A program made the translations under genes and the position numbers. Below are positions 18,578 to 27,351 of a stretch of DNA of 64,000 bases, piece after piece. Every line of letters begins with the position of its first letter. Within the stretch, counting starts at the first letter, position 1. The DNA is from Ruminococcus sp. AF31-8BH. Lineage in GTDB: Bacteria; Bacillota; Clostridia; Lachnospirales; Lachnospiraceae. The DNA is taken from the NCBI RefSeq assembly GCF_003460605.1, contig NZ_QTVN01000002.1, positions 62,001 to 126,000 on the forward strand. The letters are read 5' to 3'. The notes below the pieces were generated by a model. That model saw only the letters and a list, made by a program, of their open reading frames with translations, had not been told where the DNA came from and did not search any database.

Positions 18578-18945
18578 TTGAAAAAAGTAGGAGAAATTCA
18601 GTTGTTAGAGAAAGCAGTTCAGTCTGCAATATATGAAAAAGCTCTTAAAAATCATTATATAGAAATTCTGTATATTGATTTTGAAGATACAGGAAAATGC
18701 ATAAAGCTTCATCAGGATACGAAGCTGCGTAGTGGTGAAAACATTTTCCCAGAGTCGGATGAGCAGATGTTTGAGGATTATATCTGTGAGAAAATTATGC
18801 GTTATGCATCTGGTGATACAGAGGATCTTAACCGGGTAAAGCAGCAGATGATGCTGTTGCAGAAGAATGAAGAATTGTCAAATGCACTTCATTATAGCCA
18901 AAAACGGGATGAAGAGCTTACAAAGGCATTGGAGACGCCGTACCA
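18578..18945 (+). pseudogene. Truncated N-terminal sensor part of another hybrid kinase
   Basis: The frame from 18578 (TTG) or 18602 (TTG with GGAG before it) gives about 120 residues resembling the PAS-like N-terminus of gut-bacterial hybrid kinases. It starts LLEKAVQSAIYEKAL and ends in a coiled coil with NEELSNALHYSQKRDEELTKAL. The kinase core that should follow is missing, because the frame runs into sequence that matches a transposase on the other strand. An insertion and later deletion therefore cut it off. Confidence 0.6.
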
Positions 18946-18949
18946 TAGA

Positions 18950-19135
18950 AGCAGCCAGTTTCAGCTTTGACTCTTTTTTCTGCCACATACGATATCCCAG
19001 AGGTACAGACAGATAGAGTGCATGGACATGGTTCTTTACCGGGATACAAAGCATGATACTTACAAAGCAGTGACCATTAAGGCAGCTGGAACCATTATGT
19101 GCTGCGTGGTCAAAAAGTTTTGTGATTTTGCACAA
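18950..19135 (-). mobile_element. Transposase gene fragment (DDE, IS4-like)
   Basis: The reverse strand encodes a stretch with KLFDHAAHNGSS, LNGHCFVSIMLCIPV and YLSVPLGYRMWQKKESKLKLA. These are words I associate with an IS4-type DDE transposase around its first catalytic Asp and the following strands. Only about 60 residues remain, with no terminal repeats visible. It interrupts the kinase fragment to its left and abuts the rex promoter to its right. The family assignment is from memory of the motif. Confidence 0.5.
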
Positions 19136-19170
19136 CTTTGATTGACAAGAAAATAACATTTCGGTATAAT
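19120..19170 (+). promoter_or_regulatory. rex promoter with a possible Rex-type operator upstream
   Basis: TTGACA (19142-19147), a 17-base spacer and TATAAT (19165-19170) form a consensus promoter. Just upstream, TTGTGATTTTGCACAA (19120-19135) has the TTGTG...CACAA ends of a Rex box, but with six rather than eight bases between them. Autoregulation is therefore only a suggestion. The promoter is strong evidence; the operator is weak. Confidence 0.6.
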
Positions 19171-19224
19171 TGACGTAGTGTATCGCGGAAAAGTATAGGC
19201 AGCGGGAACAAGGAGGGGAACATT

Positions 19225-19872
19225 TTGGAGGCGAAAGAAATCTCAAAGGCAGTGGTTAAGAGACTGCCAAGGTATTATCGCTATCTGGGGGAACTGATGG
19301 AAGAGAAGGTAGAGCGTATATCTTCCAATGATCTGAGCAAGAAAATGCACGTAACTGCATCCCAGATCCGTCAGGATCTTAACAACTTCGGCGGTTTTGG
19401 ACAGCAGGGATACGGATACAATGTAGAATATCTTTACACAGAGATCGGCAAGATCTTAGGGCTGGACACCATCCATCCCATGATCATTCTGGGTGCAGGT
19501 AATCTGGGACAGGCACTTGCCAATTATGGGGATTTTGAGAAAAGAGGATTCCGCCTTGTAGGAATCTTTGACGTGAATCCGGTTCTGGAAGGAATTTCCG
19601 TTCGCGGCATTGAGATCCAGATGATCAGCCGGCTTCCAGAATTTATGAAGGAGAATCAGGTAGAGATCGCCATTCTGACACTTCCCAAGAACAAGGCCAA
19701 GGAGATGGCGAAGATTCTCATTGAGAACGGAATCAAGGCAATCTGGAATTTCGCACATACAGATCTGGACGCTCCGGAGGACGTAATCGTGGAGAATGTC
19801 CATCTTTCCGAGAGTCTGATGGCTTTGTCCTACAATTTAAGCCAGTATCGGAATGAACATACAGAGAAATAG
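19225..19872 (+). CDS. rex: Redox-sensing transcriptional repressor Rex
   Basis: Senses the NADH/NAD+ ratio and represses fermentation and energy genes. The protein has 215 residues: an N-terminal winged helix with VTASQIRQDLNNFGGFGQQG near residues 43-62 and a C-terminal Rossmann domain with GAGNLGQA near residue 91. It starts at TTG 19225 with AAGGAGG (19210-19216) at the right distance; the earliest ATG would lose the N-terminal helix. A consensus promoter lies upstream and a hairpin downstream. NfnAB, 7 kb away, is the kind of gene Rex often regulates, but I see no clear Rex box there. Confidence 0.95.
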   Translation: MEAKEISKAVVKRLPRYYRYLGELMEEKVERISSNDLSKKMHVTASQIRQDLNNFGGFGQQGYGYNVEYLYTEIGKILGLDTIHPMIILGAGNLGQALANYGDFEKRGFRLVGIFDVNPVLEGISVRGIEIQMISRLPEFMKENQVEIAILTLPKNKAKEMAKILIENGIKAIWNFAHTDLDAPEDVIVENVHLSESLMALSYNLSQYRNEHTEK

Positions 19873-19884
19873 AAGTTAAAGAGG

Positions 19885-19935
19885 ACTGCTGCTTGTCTCA
19901 CTGGAAGATTTACAGGAGACCGGGCAGCAGTTTTG
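19885..19935 (+). terminator. Hairpin after rex
   Basis: ACTGCTGC (19885-19892) pairs with GCAGCAGT (19924-19931), with GTCTC/GAGAC inside, followed by TTTTG. A weak terminator or processing site. Confidence 0.45.
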
Positions 19936-19992
19936 CATATAGACGCGAAAGGAAATGATTTGTTGCCTGACGCGTCAGATGAGGAGCTGATC

Positions 19993-21543
19993 ATGAAAAA
20001 AGTTGTGACCTGCAGCCAGATGAAGCTTCTGGACCATGAAACCATTCACAGCATGCACGTACCGTCACTGGTGCTGATGGAGCGCGCAGCCCTGGCTGTC
20101 AGAGATGAAATCGTGAAGTACCTTCTGGGGAAAAATCCCGATGGCAGCTGGCAGCATGAACGTGTCCTGGCAGTCTGCGGTTCCGGCAACAACGGCGGCG
20201 ACGGCATTGCCATTGCAAGGCTGCTTCACTTATCCGGGATCCATACGGAGATTTTTCTTGCAGGAAATCCGGACAAAATGACCGAAGAAACCAGACGCCA
20301 GTGGGAAATTGCCGCCAGCTATCAGGTGCCGGTAACGAATAACCCGGTATGGAGTGAATATACTGTTATAGCAGACGGGATTTTCGGCGTGGGGCTTTCC
20401 CGGGAAATTGCGGGAAAATACAGAGAAATCATCGACTGCATGAATCAGGCAGAAGCCTGCAAGGTGGCAGTGGACATTCCGTCTGGCATCCATGGTGATA
20501 CAGGAGCCATTCTCGGCGTGGCTTTTAAGGCAGACATGACGGTAACCTTTGCATACCGGAAACGGGGACTGTGCCTTTACCCAGGAAGAATGTACGCGGG
20601 AAAGGTTGTGACAGCAGACATTGGAATTTACGACCGGGACCCGAAAGGCATCCAGATTGCAGAAAAAGCAGCCTGTCACATGGAGCAGACAGACCTGGCA
20701 GAGCTTCCTTTAAGAGCCCCCTGGGGAAATAAAGGAACCTTCGGGAAAGTCCTCCTTATCGCAGGCTCCCCTGGAATGTGCGGCGCCGCCTGCCTAAGTG
20801 CCAGCGCAGCCCTTCATGGCGGAGCAGGAATGGTGAAGATCCAGACCGTGGAGGAGAACCGCGTTCCCCTTCAGACCCTTCTTCCCGAGGCAATGGTAAC
20901 CTGTGAATTTAACGAGGAAGCCAACCAAAAGAACCTAAGCTGGTGCGATGTGCTGGTGATCGGCCCGGGACTTGGAACAGACGGAGTGGGCAGAGAGCGA
21001 ATGTTCTGGTTTTTGAAAAACGGGGCGGCAGCGAAAAAGCCTGTAGTCATAGATGCGGACGGGCTGAACCTTCTGGCTGAGCATCCGGAATGGCAGGAAT
21101 TTATAAATGAAAATACAATTCTGACCCCGCATATGGGAGAGATGAGCCGTCTGACAGGCAGCAGCATTTCTCATTTGAAAGAGGATCCGGCAGCCGCGGC
21201 CTTTGAATTTGCAGACAGAAGCGGGGGCGCCTGTGTGCTGAAAGATGCCTGCACCGTAATCGCAGACCAGGAAGAACACCTGTATTTCAATCTTTCCGGC
21301 AATTCGGGAATGGCAACTGCGGGAAGCGGGGATGTACTTTCCGGCATAACGGCTGCAGTGCTTTGCATGTATCACAGCCAGGAAGAAAAGCCGCCGGTTT
21401 CTTATCAGGCAGCCATGGCCGTTTATATCCATGGCCGTTGCGGGGATTTTGCCCTCAGGAAAAAAGGAACCCACGGCATGACCGCACAGGATCTGATCGA
21501 AGCACTTCCAGAAATATTGAAGCTTTCGGAGGGGGGAAATTAG
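19993..21543 (+). CDS. nnr: Bifunctional NAD(P)H-hydrate epimerase / ADP-dependent dehydratase
   Basis: Repairs damaged NADHX/NADPHX. The 516-residue protein has an N-terminal YjeF epimerase domain (CGSGNNGGDG near residue 60) and a C-terminal ribokinase-like dehydratase domain (GPGLGTDG near 325, GSGDVLSG near 445). ATG 19993 is chosen over the earlier in-frame ATG because GAGGAG lies directly upstream and the protein then begins at the conserved epimerase helix. It heads the nnr-alr-mazF run that is common in Firmicutes. Confidence 0.95.
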   Translation: MKKVVTCSQMKLLDHETIHSMHVPSLVLMERAALAVRDEIVKYLLGKNPDGSWQHERVLAVCGSGNNGGDGIAIARLLHLSGIHTEIFLAGNPDKMTEETRRQWEIAASYQVPVTNNPVWSEYTVIADGIFGVGLSREIAGKYREIIDCMNQAEACKVAVDIPSGIHGDTGAILGVAFKADMTVTFAYRKRGLCLYPGRMYAGKVVTADIGIYDRDPKGIQIAEKAACHMEQTDLAELPLRAPWGNKGTFGKVLLIAGSPGMCGAACLSASAALHGGAGMVKIQTVEENRVPLQTLLPEAMVTCEFNEEANQKNLSWCDVLVIGPGLGTDGVGRERMFWFLKNGAAAKKPVVIDADGLNLLAEHPEWQEFINENTILTPHMGEMSRLTGSSISHLKEDPAAAAFEFADRSGGACVLKDACTVIADQEEHLYFNLSGNSGMATAGSGDVLSGITAAVLCMYHSQEEKPPVSYQAAMAVYIHGRCGDFALRKKGTHGMTAQDLIEALPEILKLSEGGN

Positions 21544-21612
21544 AGCGTACTCCCAAAGCGGAAATGATTTTTTAAACAGGTTACATCGGTGAACAGTAAC
21601 GAGGAGAACATT

Positions 21613-22779
21613 ATGGAAAAATATAACAGAATTAAGGCGTTGATTTCCCTTGATGCCGTGAAATATAATTTTGAACAGATGAAAAAGAACATAAAAGAAG
21701 GGACGAAGATCATTGCCGTGATCAAGGCAGATGCATACGGACATGGCGCAGTCCCCATTGCGGCCATGCTGGAGAATTTGGATTACATCTGGGGCTTTGC
21801 CACTGCGACTGCCCAGGAAGCCCTGCAGCTGCGCCGGGAAGGAATCACCCGGCCGATTCTGATCCTGGGACTTGTGTTTGAAGAGTACTACGAAGAGCTG
21901 GCAAGAGAGGATGTGCGCATGGCAGTCTGTGATTATGAAACTGCCCGCAAATTTAGCGAGGCGGCAGCCTCCTGCGGCAAAAAGGCGCTGATCCATCTTG
22001 CGGCAGACACCGGCATGACAAGAATCGGATTCAAGGACAGCGAAGAGAGTCTGGAAGAGATCCGCAGGATTTATGAGCTTGACAATGTGGAAGTGGAAGG
22101 CCTGTTTACCCATTTTGCAAGGGCAGATGAGTATGACCGCACCCCGGCCATGGTACAGTTGAAGCGCTACCTTGACTTCGCGGACCTTCTGGAGAAAAAC
22201 GGCATCCATATTCCCCTTCACCACTGCTCTAACAGCGCCGGAATCATCCGTGTGCCGGAGGCAAACTTAAACCTTGTCCGCGCCGGAATCACCATTTACG
22301 GCATTTACCCGTCCGAGGAAGTGGAGAAGGATATTGTGAAGCTTCAGCCGGTAATGTCCTTAAAGAGCCACATTTCCTATGTAAAAGACGTGGAGCCGGG
22401 AACGGAGGTAAGCTATGGCGGAACCTACACCACAGACCGCGTCACCAGACTGGCTACCATTCCGGTGGGCTATGCAGACGGATACCCAAGAATGCTCTCC
22501 AACAAGGGCTGGGTGCTGATCCACGGCAAAAAGGCGCCGATCTGCGGAAGAGTCTGCATGGATCAGTTTATGGTAGATATAACCCACATTCCGGATGCAA
22601 AAACAGGGGATGAGGTGACACTCCTTGGCACAGACGGAGAGGAAGAGATCACAGCAGACACCATCGGGGATCTGTCCGGCCGCTTTTCCTATGAGTTTGT
22701 CTGTGATATCAGCAAGCGCGTTCCAAGGATCTACATCAGGGACGGAGAGGAATGCGGAGAATTAACGTATTTTGATTAA
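21613..22779 (+). CDS. alr: Alanine racemase
   Basis: Makes D-alanine for peptidoglycan. The 388-residue PLP enzyme has AVIKADAYGHG near residue 35 (Schiff-base Lys), substrate and dimer motifs in the barrel, and the C-terminal CGRVCMDQFMVD near residue 310. ATG 21613 has GAGGAGAA before it; an upstream ATG lacks a site. It lies 69 bases after nnr and about 95 bases before mazF, the classical Firmicutes order. Confidence 0.96.
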   Translation: MEKYNRIKALISLDAVKYNFEQMKKNIKEGTKIIAVIKADAYGHGAVPIAAMLENLDYIWGFATATAQEALQLRREGITRPILILGLVFEEYYEELAREDVRMAVCDYETARKFSEAAASCGKKALIHLAADTGMTRIGFKDSEESLEEIRRIYELDNVEVEGLFTHFARADEYDRTPAMVQLKRYLDFADLLEKNGIHIPLHHCSNSAGIIRVPEANLNLVRAGITIYGIYPSEEVEKDIVKLQPVMSLKSHISYVKDVEPGTEVSYGGTYTTDRVTRLATIPVGYADGYPRMLSNKGWVLIHGKKAPICGRVCMDQFMVDITHIPDAKTGDEVTLLGTDGEEEITADTIGDLSGRFSYEFVCDISKRVPRIYIRDGEECGELTYFD

Positions 22780-22873
22780 ATAGTAAAACACCACACATGT
22801 ATACACAGGAAAAAAGTTGGAAATACTTATTTTCAGGAGTGAAAAAGTTAAAGTAAAACGGAGTGTGAATTGT

Positions 22874-23224
22874 GTGGTAATTAAAAGAGGGGATATTTTT
22901 TATGCGGATCTTCGCCCTGTGGTGGGAAGCGAGCAGGGAGGCATCCGCCCGGTACTTATTATTCAGAACGATGTGGGCAACAGGCACAGCCCCACTGTGA
23001 TCTGTGCAGCCATCACATCCAAGATGAACAAGGCGAAGCTGCCTACCCATATTGAGATCGATGCGTCCGCCTACGGAATCGAAAAAGACTCGGTAATTCT
23101 TCTGGAACAGCTTCGTACCATTGACAAGAGAAGGCTTAAGGATAAGGTATGCCACCTAGACGGCCCCATGCTTGACAAGGTAAATCATGCCCTTGAGATC
23201 AGCCTGGAGCTTACATTCTCTTGA
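22874..23224 (+). CDS. mazF: MazF/EndoA-type mRNA endoribonuclease toxin, no adjacent antitoxin
   Basis: A sequence-specific mRNA interferase of the PemK/MazF fold. With GTG 22874 as start the length is 116 residues, identical to Bacillus EndoA, and CGGAG lies at a good distance. Family words visible are [19 protein letters not shown] at the start, then PVLIIQND and TVICAAITS. No antitoxin gene fits between alr and this gene (about 95 bases). In clostridia this locus often lacks an obvious mazE; the antitoxin may be elsewhere or absent. Confidence 0.9.
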   Translation: MVIKRGDIFYADLRPVVGSEQGGIRPVLIIQNDVGNRHSPTVICAAITSKMNKAKLPTHIEIDASAYGIEKDSVILLEQLRTIDKRRLKDKVCHLDGPMLDKVNHALEISLELTFS

Positions 23225-23261
23225 CGAAAAGAAAGTTTAGTGATATAGTTGTTAAGTCTCA

Positions 23262-23284
23262 GCGGCATTTGCAGCCGCATTTTA
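23262..23284 (+). terminator. Weak terminator after mazF
   Basis: GCGGC (23262-23266) pairs with GCCGC (23274-23278), followed by ATTTT. Short, possibly partial termination. Confidence 0.4.
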
Positions 23285-23353
23285 ACCAAATAGCAAGGCG
23301 GATGGTGAAGATCCCCTTGACTGGTTTTATACGGAGGAACAAAGGGTTTATTT

Positions 23354-24709
23354 ATGGAGGACGGCAGTAGTATGCCCCTGGCGGGCGTTATTATTTTATT
23401 GTTGCTGCTGTGGCTGAACGGTATTTTTTACGGGTTCTCGGCTGCAGTACACAATCTGAGCGGAAGCGAGGTTGAGAAGCGGGCGCAGGAAGGAGATAAG
23501 AAATCCACTTATCTGTTATCCCTGATGAACAGTCCCATGACGTTTGTCAATGCGATTCCGCTGATTGTCATGGCTTCCGGCGTGAGCTTCGGAGCATTTA
23601 TCGTTCCGTGGGTTACGAAGACCTTTCATCCCTACATAAAGCATCTGGCAGCAGTGATCCTGGTGCTTGCACTTGTGGTGATCCTGCTTGCATCTCTTGG
23701 CATCCTTACGTTTCGAAGGATCGGAACCTACCATCCGGAGAAATATGCCTACCGCTATCTGGGAGTTGTGGGATTTTTTACCAGGATCTTATATCCTTTT
23801 ACCATGTGCGTTACCTTTATCGCCAAGCTGGCGGCACGCCCCTTCGGAGTGGCCTTTAACCAGGCAGAGGAGCCTGTGACAGAAGAGGAGATCATTTCCA
23901 TGGTAGATGAGGCCCATGAGCAGGGCGTCATCGAGGAAAATGAAGCCGAGATGATCCAGAACATCATGGAGTTCAATGACACAGAAGCCAAGGATATTAT
24001 GACCCACCGCAAGAATGTGATCGCCTTTGACCAGGAAGAGAATCTGCAGTCTATTGTGGATACTATGCTGGAGGAGGGCAATTCCCGTTATCCGGTATAT
24101 AAGGAAACCATTGACAATATTGTGGGAATCATTCATTATAAAGATGCGCTGAAGTTCCTTACCCGGAATTCCTGGGCCAAATTTAAGCCCCTTAAGGATC
24201 TGCCGGGACTGATCCGGGAAGCTTCTTTTATTCCGGAGACCAGAGGAATCAGTGATCTGTTCGGCTCCATGCAGGTGAAGAAGATCCATATGGCAGTGGT
24301 AGTGGATGAGTATGGACAGACTTCCGGAATCGTTTCCATGGAGGATATCCTGGAGGAGATCGTAGGGGACATTCTGGATGAATATGATGAGGATGACAGC
24401 ACCTTCCGCACACAGAAGGACAACAGTGTGATCATTGACGGGCTGGCTTACCTGGAGGATGTATCCGAGGAACTTGGCATCGACTTCGGGAAGGTGGAGT
24501 TTGAGACCCTGAACGGTTATCTGACCAATCTTCTGGGGCATATCCCCACAGAGGATGATCTGGATAAAGAAATTGTGGTAAACGGCTACCGTTTCAGAAT
24601 CCTTTCCCTTGGAAACAAGACTATTGGAAAGGTACGGGCCGAAAAGATAAAAAAAGAACCAAAAGGAGAGGATAAGAAATGTCAGGACATTCAAAATTCG
24701 CAAACATAA
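23354..24709 (+). CDS. CNNM/CorC-type membrane protein with CBS pair (hemolysin family)
   Basis: A 451-residue protein: an N-terminal DUF21/CNNM membrane domain with about four helices (residues 8-150), two CBS domains (about 200-330) and a C-terminal transporter-associated (CorC_HlyC) domain (about 345-430). Bacterial members are linked to magnesium or cobalt efflux. The name hemolysin is historical. An alternative start is ATG 23372, which has GGAGG just before it. The last 31 bases overlap the start of yebC, so the two genes are coupled. Confidence 0.88.
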   Translation: MEDGSSMPLAGVIILLLLLWLNGIFYGFSAAVHNLSGSEVEKRAQEGDKKSTYLLSLMNSPMTFVNAIPLIVMASGVSFGAFIVPWVTKTFHPYIKHLAAVILVLALVVILLASLGILTFRRIGTYHPEKYAYRYLGVVGFFTRILYPFTMCVTFIAKLAARPFGVAFNQAEEPVTEEEIISMVDEAHEQGVIEENEAEMIQNIMEFNDTEAKDIMTHRKNVIAFDQEENLQSIVDTMLEEGNSRYPVYKETIDNIVGIIHYKDALKFLTRNSWAKFKPLKDLPGLIREASFIPETRGISDLFGSMQVKKIHMAVVVDEYGQTSGIVSMEDILEEIVGDILDEYDEDDSTFRTQKDNSVIIDGLAYLEDVSEELGIDFGKVEFETLNGYLTNLLGHIPTEDDLDKEIVVNGYRFRILSLGNKTIGKVRAEKIKKEPKGEDKKCQDIQNSQT

Positions 24710-25407
24710 AGCACAAGAAAGAAAAAAACGACGCTAAAAAAGGTAAGATCTTTACCATCATCGGCCGTGAGATCGTAATGGCTGTTAAGGCCGGCGGTCC
24801 GGATCCAAGCAACAACGGCAAGCTTCGCGATGTTATCGCCAAGGCGAAAGCAAACAACATGCCGAACGATACCATCGAGCGCGGTATTAAGAAGGCAGCA
24901 GGTGCTGACTCTGCTGACAGCTACGAGAAGGCAGTATACGAAGGATACGGCCCCAATGGTGTTGCCATCATCGTTGAGACTCTTACTGACAACAAGAACC
25001 GTACAGCCAGCAATGTAAGAAACGCATTTACAAAGGGTAACGGAAGCATCGGAACCCAGGGCTGCGTATCCTACATGTTTGACCAGAAGGGTCAGATCAT
25101 CATCGATAAGGAAGAGTGCGAGATGGACGCTGACGAGCTGATGATGACCGCTCTTGACGCAGGCGCTGAGGATTTCGCAGAGGAAGAGGATAGCTATGAG
25201 GTTCTCACAGCTCCGGATGATCTTGGTGCAGTACGCGAGGCTCTTGAGGCAGCAGGCGTTCCGCTTCTTGAGGCACAGGTTGCCATGATCCCGCAGACCA
25301 CTGTAGAGCTGACTGATGAGAAGGCTCTGAAGGATATCCAGAGAATCCTTGATCTTCTGGATGATGATGACGACGTTACAGATGTATGGCACAACTGGGC
25401 TGAATAA
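24679..25407 (+). CDS. yebC: YebC/PmpR-family protein
   Basis: A conserved 242-residue protein, [14 protein letters not shown] at the N-terminus, with the usual three-domain composition and the acidic C-terminus [14 protein letters not shown]. The family is described both as a DNA-binding regulator and as a factor that helps ribosomes pass difficult motifs. AGGAGAGG lies inside the end of the preceding gene, which it overlaps by 31 bases. The sequence is GC-richer and uses more major codons than its neighbours, as expected of a well-expressed gene. Confidence 0.93.
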   Translation: MSGHSKFANIKHKKEKNDAKKGKIFTIIGREIVMAVKAGGPDPSNNGKLRDVIAKAKANNMPNDTIERGIKKAAGADSADSYEKAVYEGYGPNGVAIIVETLTDNKNRTASNVRNAFTKGNGSIGTQGCVSYMFDQKGQIIIDKEECEMDADELMMTALDAGAEDFAEEEDSYEVLTAPDDLGAVREALEAAGVPLLEAQVAMIPQTTVELTDEKALKDIQRILDLLDDDDDVTDVWHNWAE

Positions 25408-25426
25408 TTTTATAAGAATTGCAGAT

Positions 25427-25464
25427 AATACCTTCATACAAGAATGTGTGGAGGTATTTTTTTT
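25427..25464 (+). terminator. Terminator whose 3' arm carries the tepA ribosome site
   Basis: AATACCTTCATACA (25427-25440), tetraloop AGAA, and TGTGTGGAGGTATT (25445-25458) form a 14-bp stem with two G-U pairs, then a run of eight T up to 25464. ATG 25465 follows at once. The GGAGG needed for translation lies within the 3' arm of the terminator. Confidence 0.8.
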
Positions 25465-26301
25465 ATGCTGGAAATAATAGAGGAAAACCCATTAGAATCA
25501 GAAGAAAACATGGGGAAAGGCCAGGAAAAAGCAGGGCAGAAGAGCTCTGTAAAAGGAGAAAAGCAGGAAGAAGAGCCGCAGAAAGAACAGCAGCAGGAAA
25601 AAGCAGAAAAAAAGGAAAACCTGGATCAGGAAGAGCAGCAGAATAAACAGATCCGGGATATGGGACAAGTGACCCTGCATGAGAATTCCAAAAGATACAA
25701 GGTGGAGCTTCTGACCATCATCGGGGAAGTGGAAGGCCACGAGTCTGCCCCGTCCCACAGCAAAACTACCAAATATGAGCACGTTTTGCCCAAGCTTGCC
25801 ATGATCGAGGATGACGAATCCGTGGACGGCCTTCTGGTTCTTCTGAACACCGTAGGAGGTGACGTGGAAGCGGGCCTTGCCATTGCGGAGATGATCGCTT
25901 CCTTAAGCGTTCCTACCGTTTCTCTGGTTCTTGGAGGCGGACATTCCATCGGCGTTCCCATGGCAGTTTCCGCAGATTATTCTTTTGTGGTCCCAAGCGC
26001 TACCATGGTGATCCATCCCGTGCGCTCCAACGGCATGTTCATCGGCGTGGCCCAGTCCTACCGCAACATGGAAAAGATCCAGGACCGGATCACCACCTTT
26101 ATTTCCACCCATTCCCATACTTCTCAGAAGCGGCTGGAGGAGCTGATGCTGGACACCACCCAGCTGGTAAAGGATGTGGGAACTATGTTGGAAGGCCCGG
26201 AGGCAGTAAAGGAGGGCCTGATCGATGAAGTAGGCGGAATGCGGGAAGCTCTGGGAAAGTTATACCAGCTCATTGGTGAAAAAAAGGAAAAAAACAGCTG
26301 A
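25465..26301 (+). CDS. tepA: ClpP-like serine protease TepA
   Basis: A ClpP/SppA-fold protein of about 278 residues. The N-terminal 70 residues are a Gln/Glu/Lys-rich low-complexity segment. The crotonase-like core follows, with LLNTVGGDVEAG, GGGHSIGVPMA (nucleophile Ser) and MVIHPVR (His). Bacillus TepA is connected with protein translocation and presecretory-protein cleavage. The start is ATG 25465; the earlier ATG in frame overlaps the ribosome site. It is separated from yebC by a terminator hairpin that overlaps its own ribosome site. An in-frame glutamine-rich leader of this kind is common in the clostridial members. Confidence 0.85.
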   Translation: MLEIIEENPLESEENMGKGQEKAGQKSSVKGEKQEEEPQKEQQQEKAEKKENLDQEEQQNKQIRDMGQVTLHENSKRYKVELLTIIGEVEGHESAPSHSKTTKYEHVLPKLAMIEDDESVDGLLVLLNTVGGDVEAGLAIAEMIASLSVPTVSLVLGGGHSIGVPMAVSADYSFVVPSATMVIHPVRSNGMFIGVAQSYRNMEKIQDRITTFISTHSHTSQKRLEELMLDTTQLVKDVGTMLEGPEAVKEGLIDEVGGMREALGKLYQLIGEKKEKNS

Positions 26302-26347
26302 TCTGGCATTTTTTTGAAAAAATATAAGAGAAACTGTAGAATTTCAT

Positions 26348-26376
26348 TTTACTAACCCATCTTTTTGTGCTATAGT
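26348..26376 (+). promoter_or_regulatory. Promoter for nfnAB, followed by a leader hairpin
   Basis: TTTACT (26348-26353), a 17-base spacer and TATAGT (26371-26376). In the leader ATGTG (about 26399-26403) pairs with CACAT at 26421-26425, with C/G pairs inside and T5 after it, forming a possible attenuator. Confidence 0.5.
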
Positions 26377-26463
26377 GGTATAGGATATGACTAGCGTACA
26401 TGTGTCCTCACTGGGGACGCACATTTTTAGCGCTTGTTAAATATAGTACTTCAGGAGGGAACT

Positions 26464-27351
26464 ATGTATAAGATTCTCAACGCAGAGAAACTTTCTGCAA
26501 ATGTTTTTCTTATGGACGTGGAAGCACCCCGCGTGGCTAAGCATTGTCTGCCTGGTCAGTTCGTCATCGTAAAGATGGACGAAGTAGGCGAGAGAATTCC
26601 GCTTACTATCTGCGACTATGACGCAGAGAAAGGAACTGTAACAATCGTATTCCAGCCGGCTGGCGCATCTACCACCAAAATGGCTGAGCTGAAAGCCGGA
26701 GATTACTTCGAAGATTTCGTCGGACCTCTTGGACAGCCATCTGAGCTTTGCTCTGAGGACTTAGAGGAGCTTAAGAAGAAAAAAATCGTATTCGTAGCCG
26801 GCGGTGTTGGTACAGCACCTGTATATCCTCAGGTAAAATGGCTTCACGAGCACGGCATTACTGCTGATGCCATTGTTGGTGCCAAGACAAAGGATCTCCT
26901 TATCCTTGAGGACAAGATGAAAGAAGTATGTAATCTGTATGTAACTACAGATGATGGTTCTTATGTACGCAAAGGTATGGGTACTGACGTACTTCGCGAC
27001 CTAGTACAGAACCAGGGCAAAGAGTATGATCTGTGCGTTGCGATCGGACCGATGATCATGATGAAATTTGTCTGCCTGTTAACCAAAGAACTGAATATTC
27101 CTACCGTTGTCAGCATGAACCCGATCATGGTAGATGGAACTGGTATGTGCGGTGCCTGTCGTCTGATGGTTGGCGGCGAAGTAAAATTTGCCTGCGTTGA
27201 CGGACCGGAGTTTGATGGACACAAAGTTGACTTCGACCTTGCCATGAAGAGACAGCAGATGTACAAGACCGAAGAAGGACGTGCGCTTCTGAAGCTTCAG
27301 GAGGGCGATACCCATCACGGCGGATGCGGACAGTGTGGAGGTGACAAATAA
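26464..27351 (+). CDS. nfnA: NADH-dependent reduced ferredoxin:NADP+ oxidoreductase, subunit A
   Basis: The small subunit of the electron-bifurcating NfnAB complex, 295 residues. An FAD-binding domain (GQFV, near residue 30; RIPLTICDYD near 50) is followed by an NAD-binding domain (GGVGTAPVYPQ near 115). The C-terminal cysteines of GMCGACR, with FACVDGPEFDG, coordinate a [2Fe-2S] cluster. ATG 26464 follows AGGAGGGA. It overlaps the start of nfnB by one base. NfnAB couples NADH and reduced ferredoxin to NADP+ reduction and supplies NADPH in anaerobes. Confidence 0.93.
   Translation: MYKILNAEKLSANVFLMDVEAPRVAKHCLPGQFVIVKMDEVGERIPLTICDYDAEKGTVTIVFQPAGASTTKMAELKAGDYFEDFVGPLGQPSELCSEDLEELKKKKIVFVAGGVGTAPVYPQVKWLHEHGITADAIVGAKTKDLLILEDKMKEVCNLYVTTDDGSYVRKGMGTDVLRDLVQNQGKEYDLCVAIGPMIMMKFVCLLTKELNIPTVVSMNPIMVDGTGMCGACRLMVGGEVKFACVDGPEFDGHKVDFDLAMKRQQMYKTEEGRALLKLQEGDTHHGGCGQCGGDK

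Noticed and set aside
20935-22224. Long minus-strand open frame of 429 codons opposite nnr and alr
   Set aside because: Both opposite genes are firmly identified; the frame is Cys/His-rich nonsense typical of an antisense shadow and has no ribosome site.
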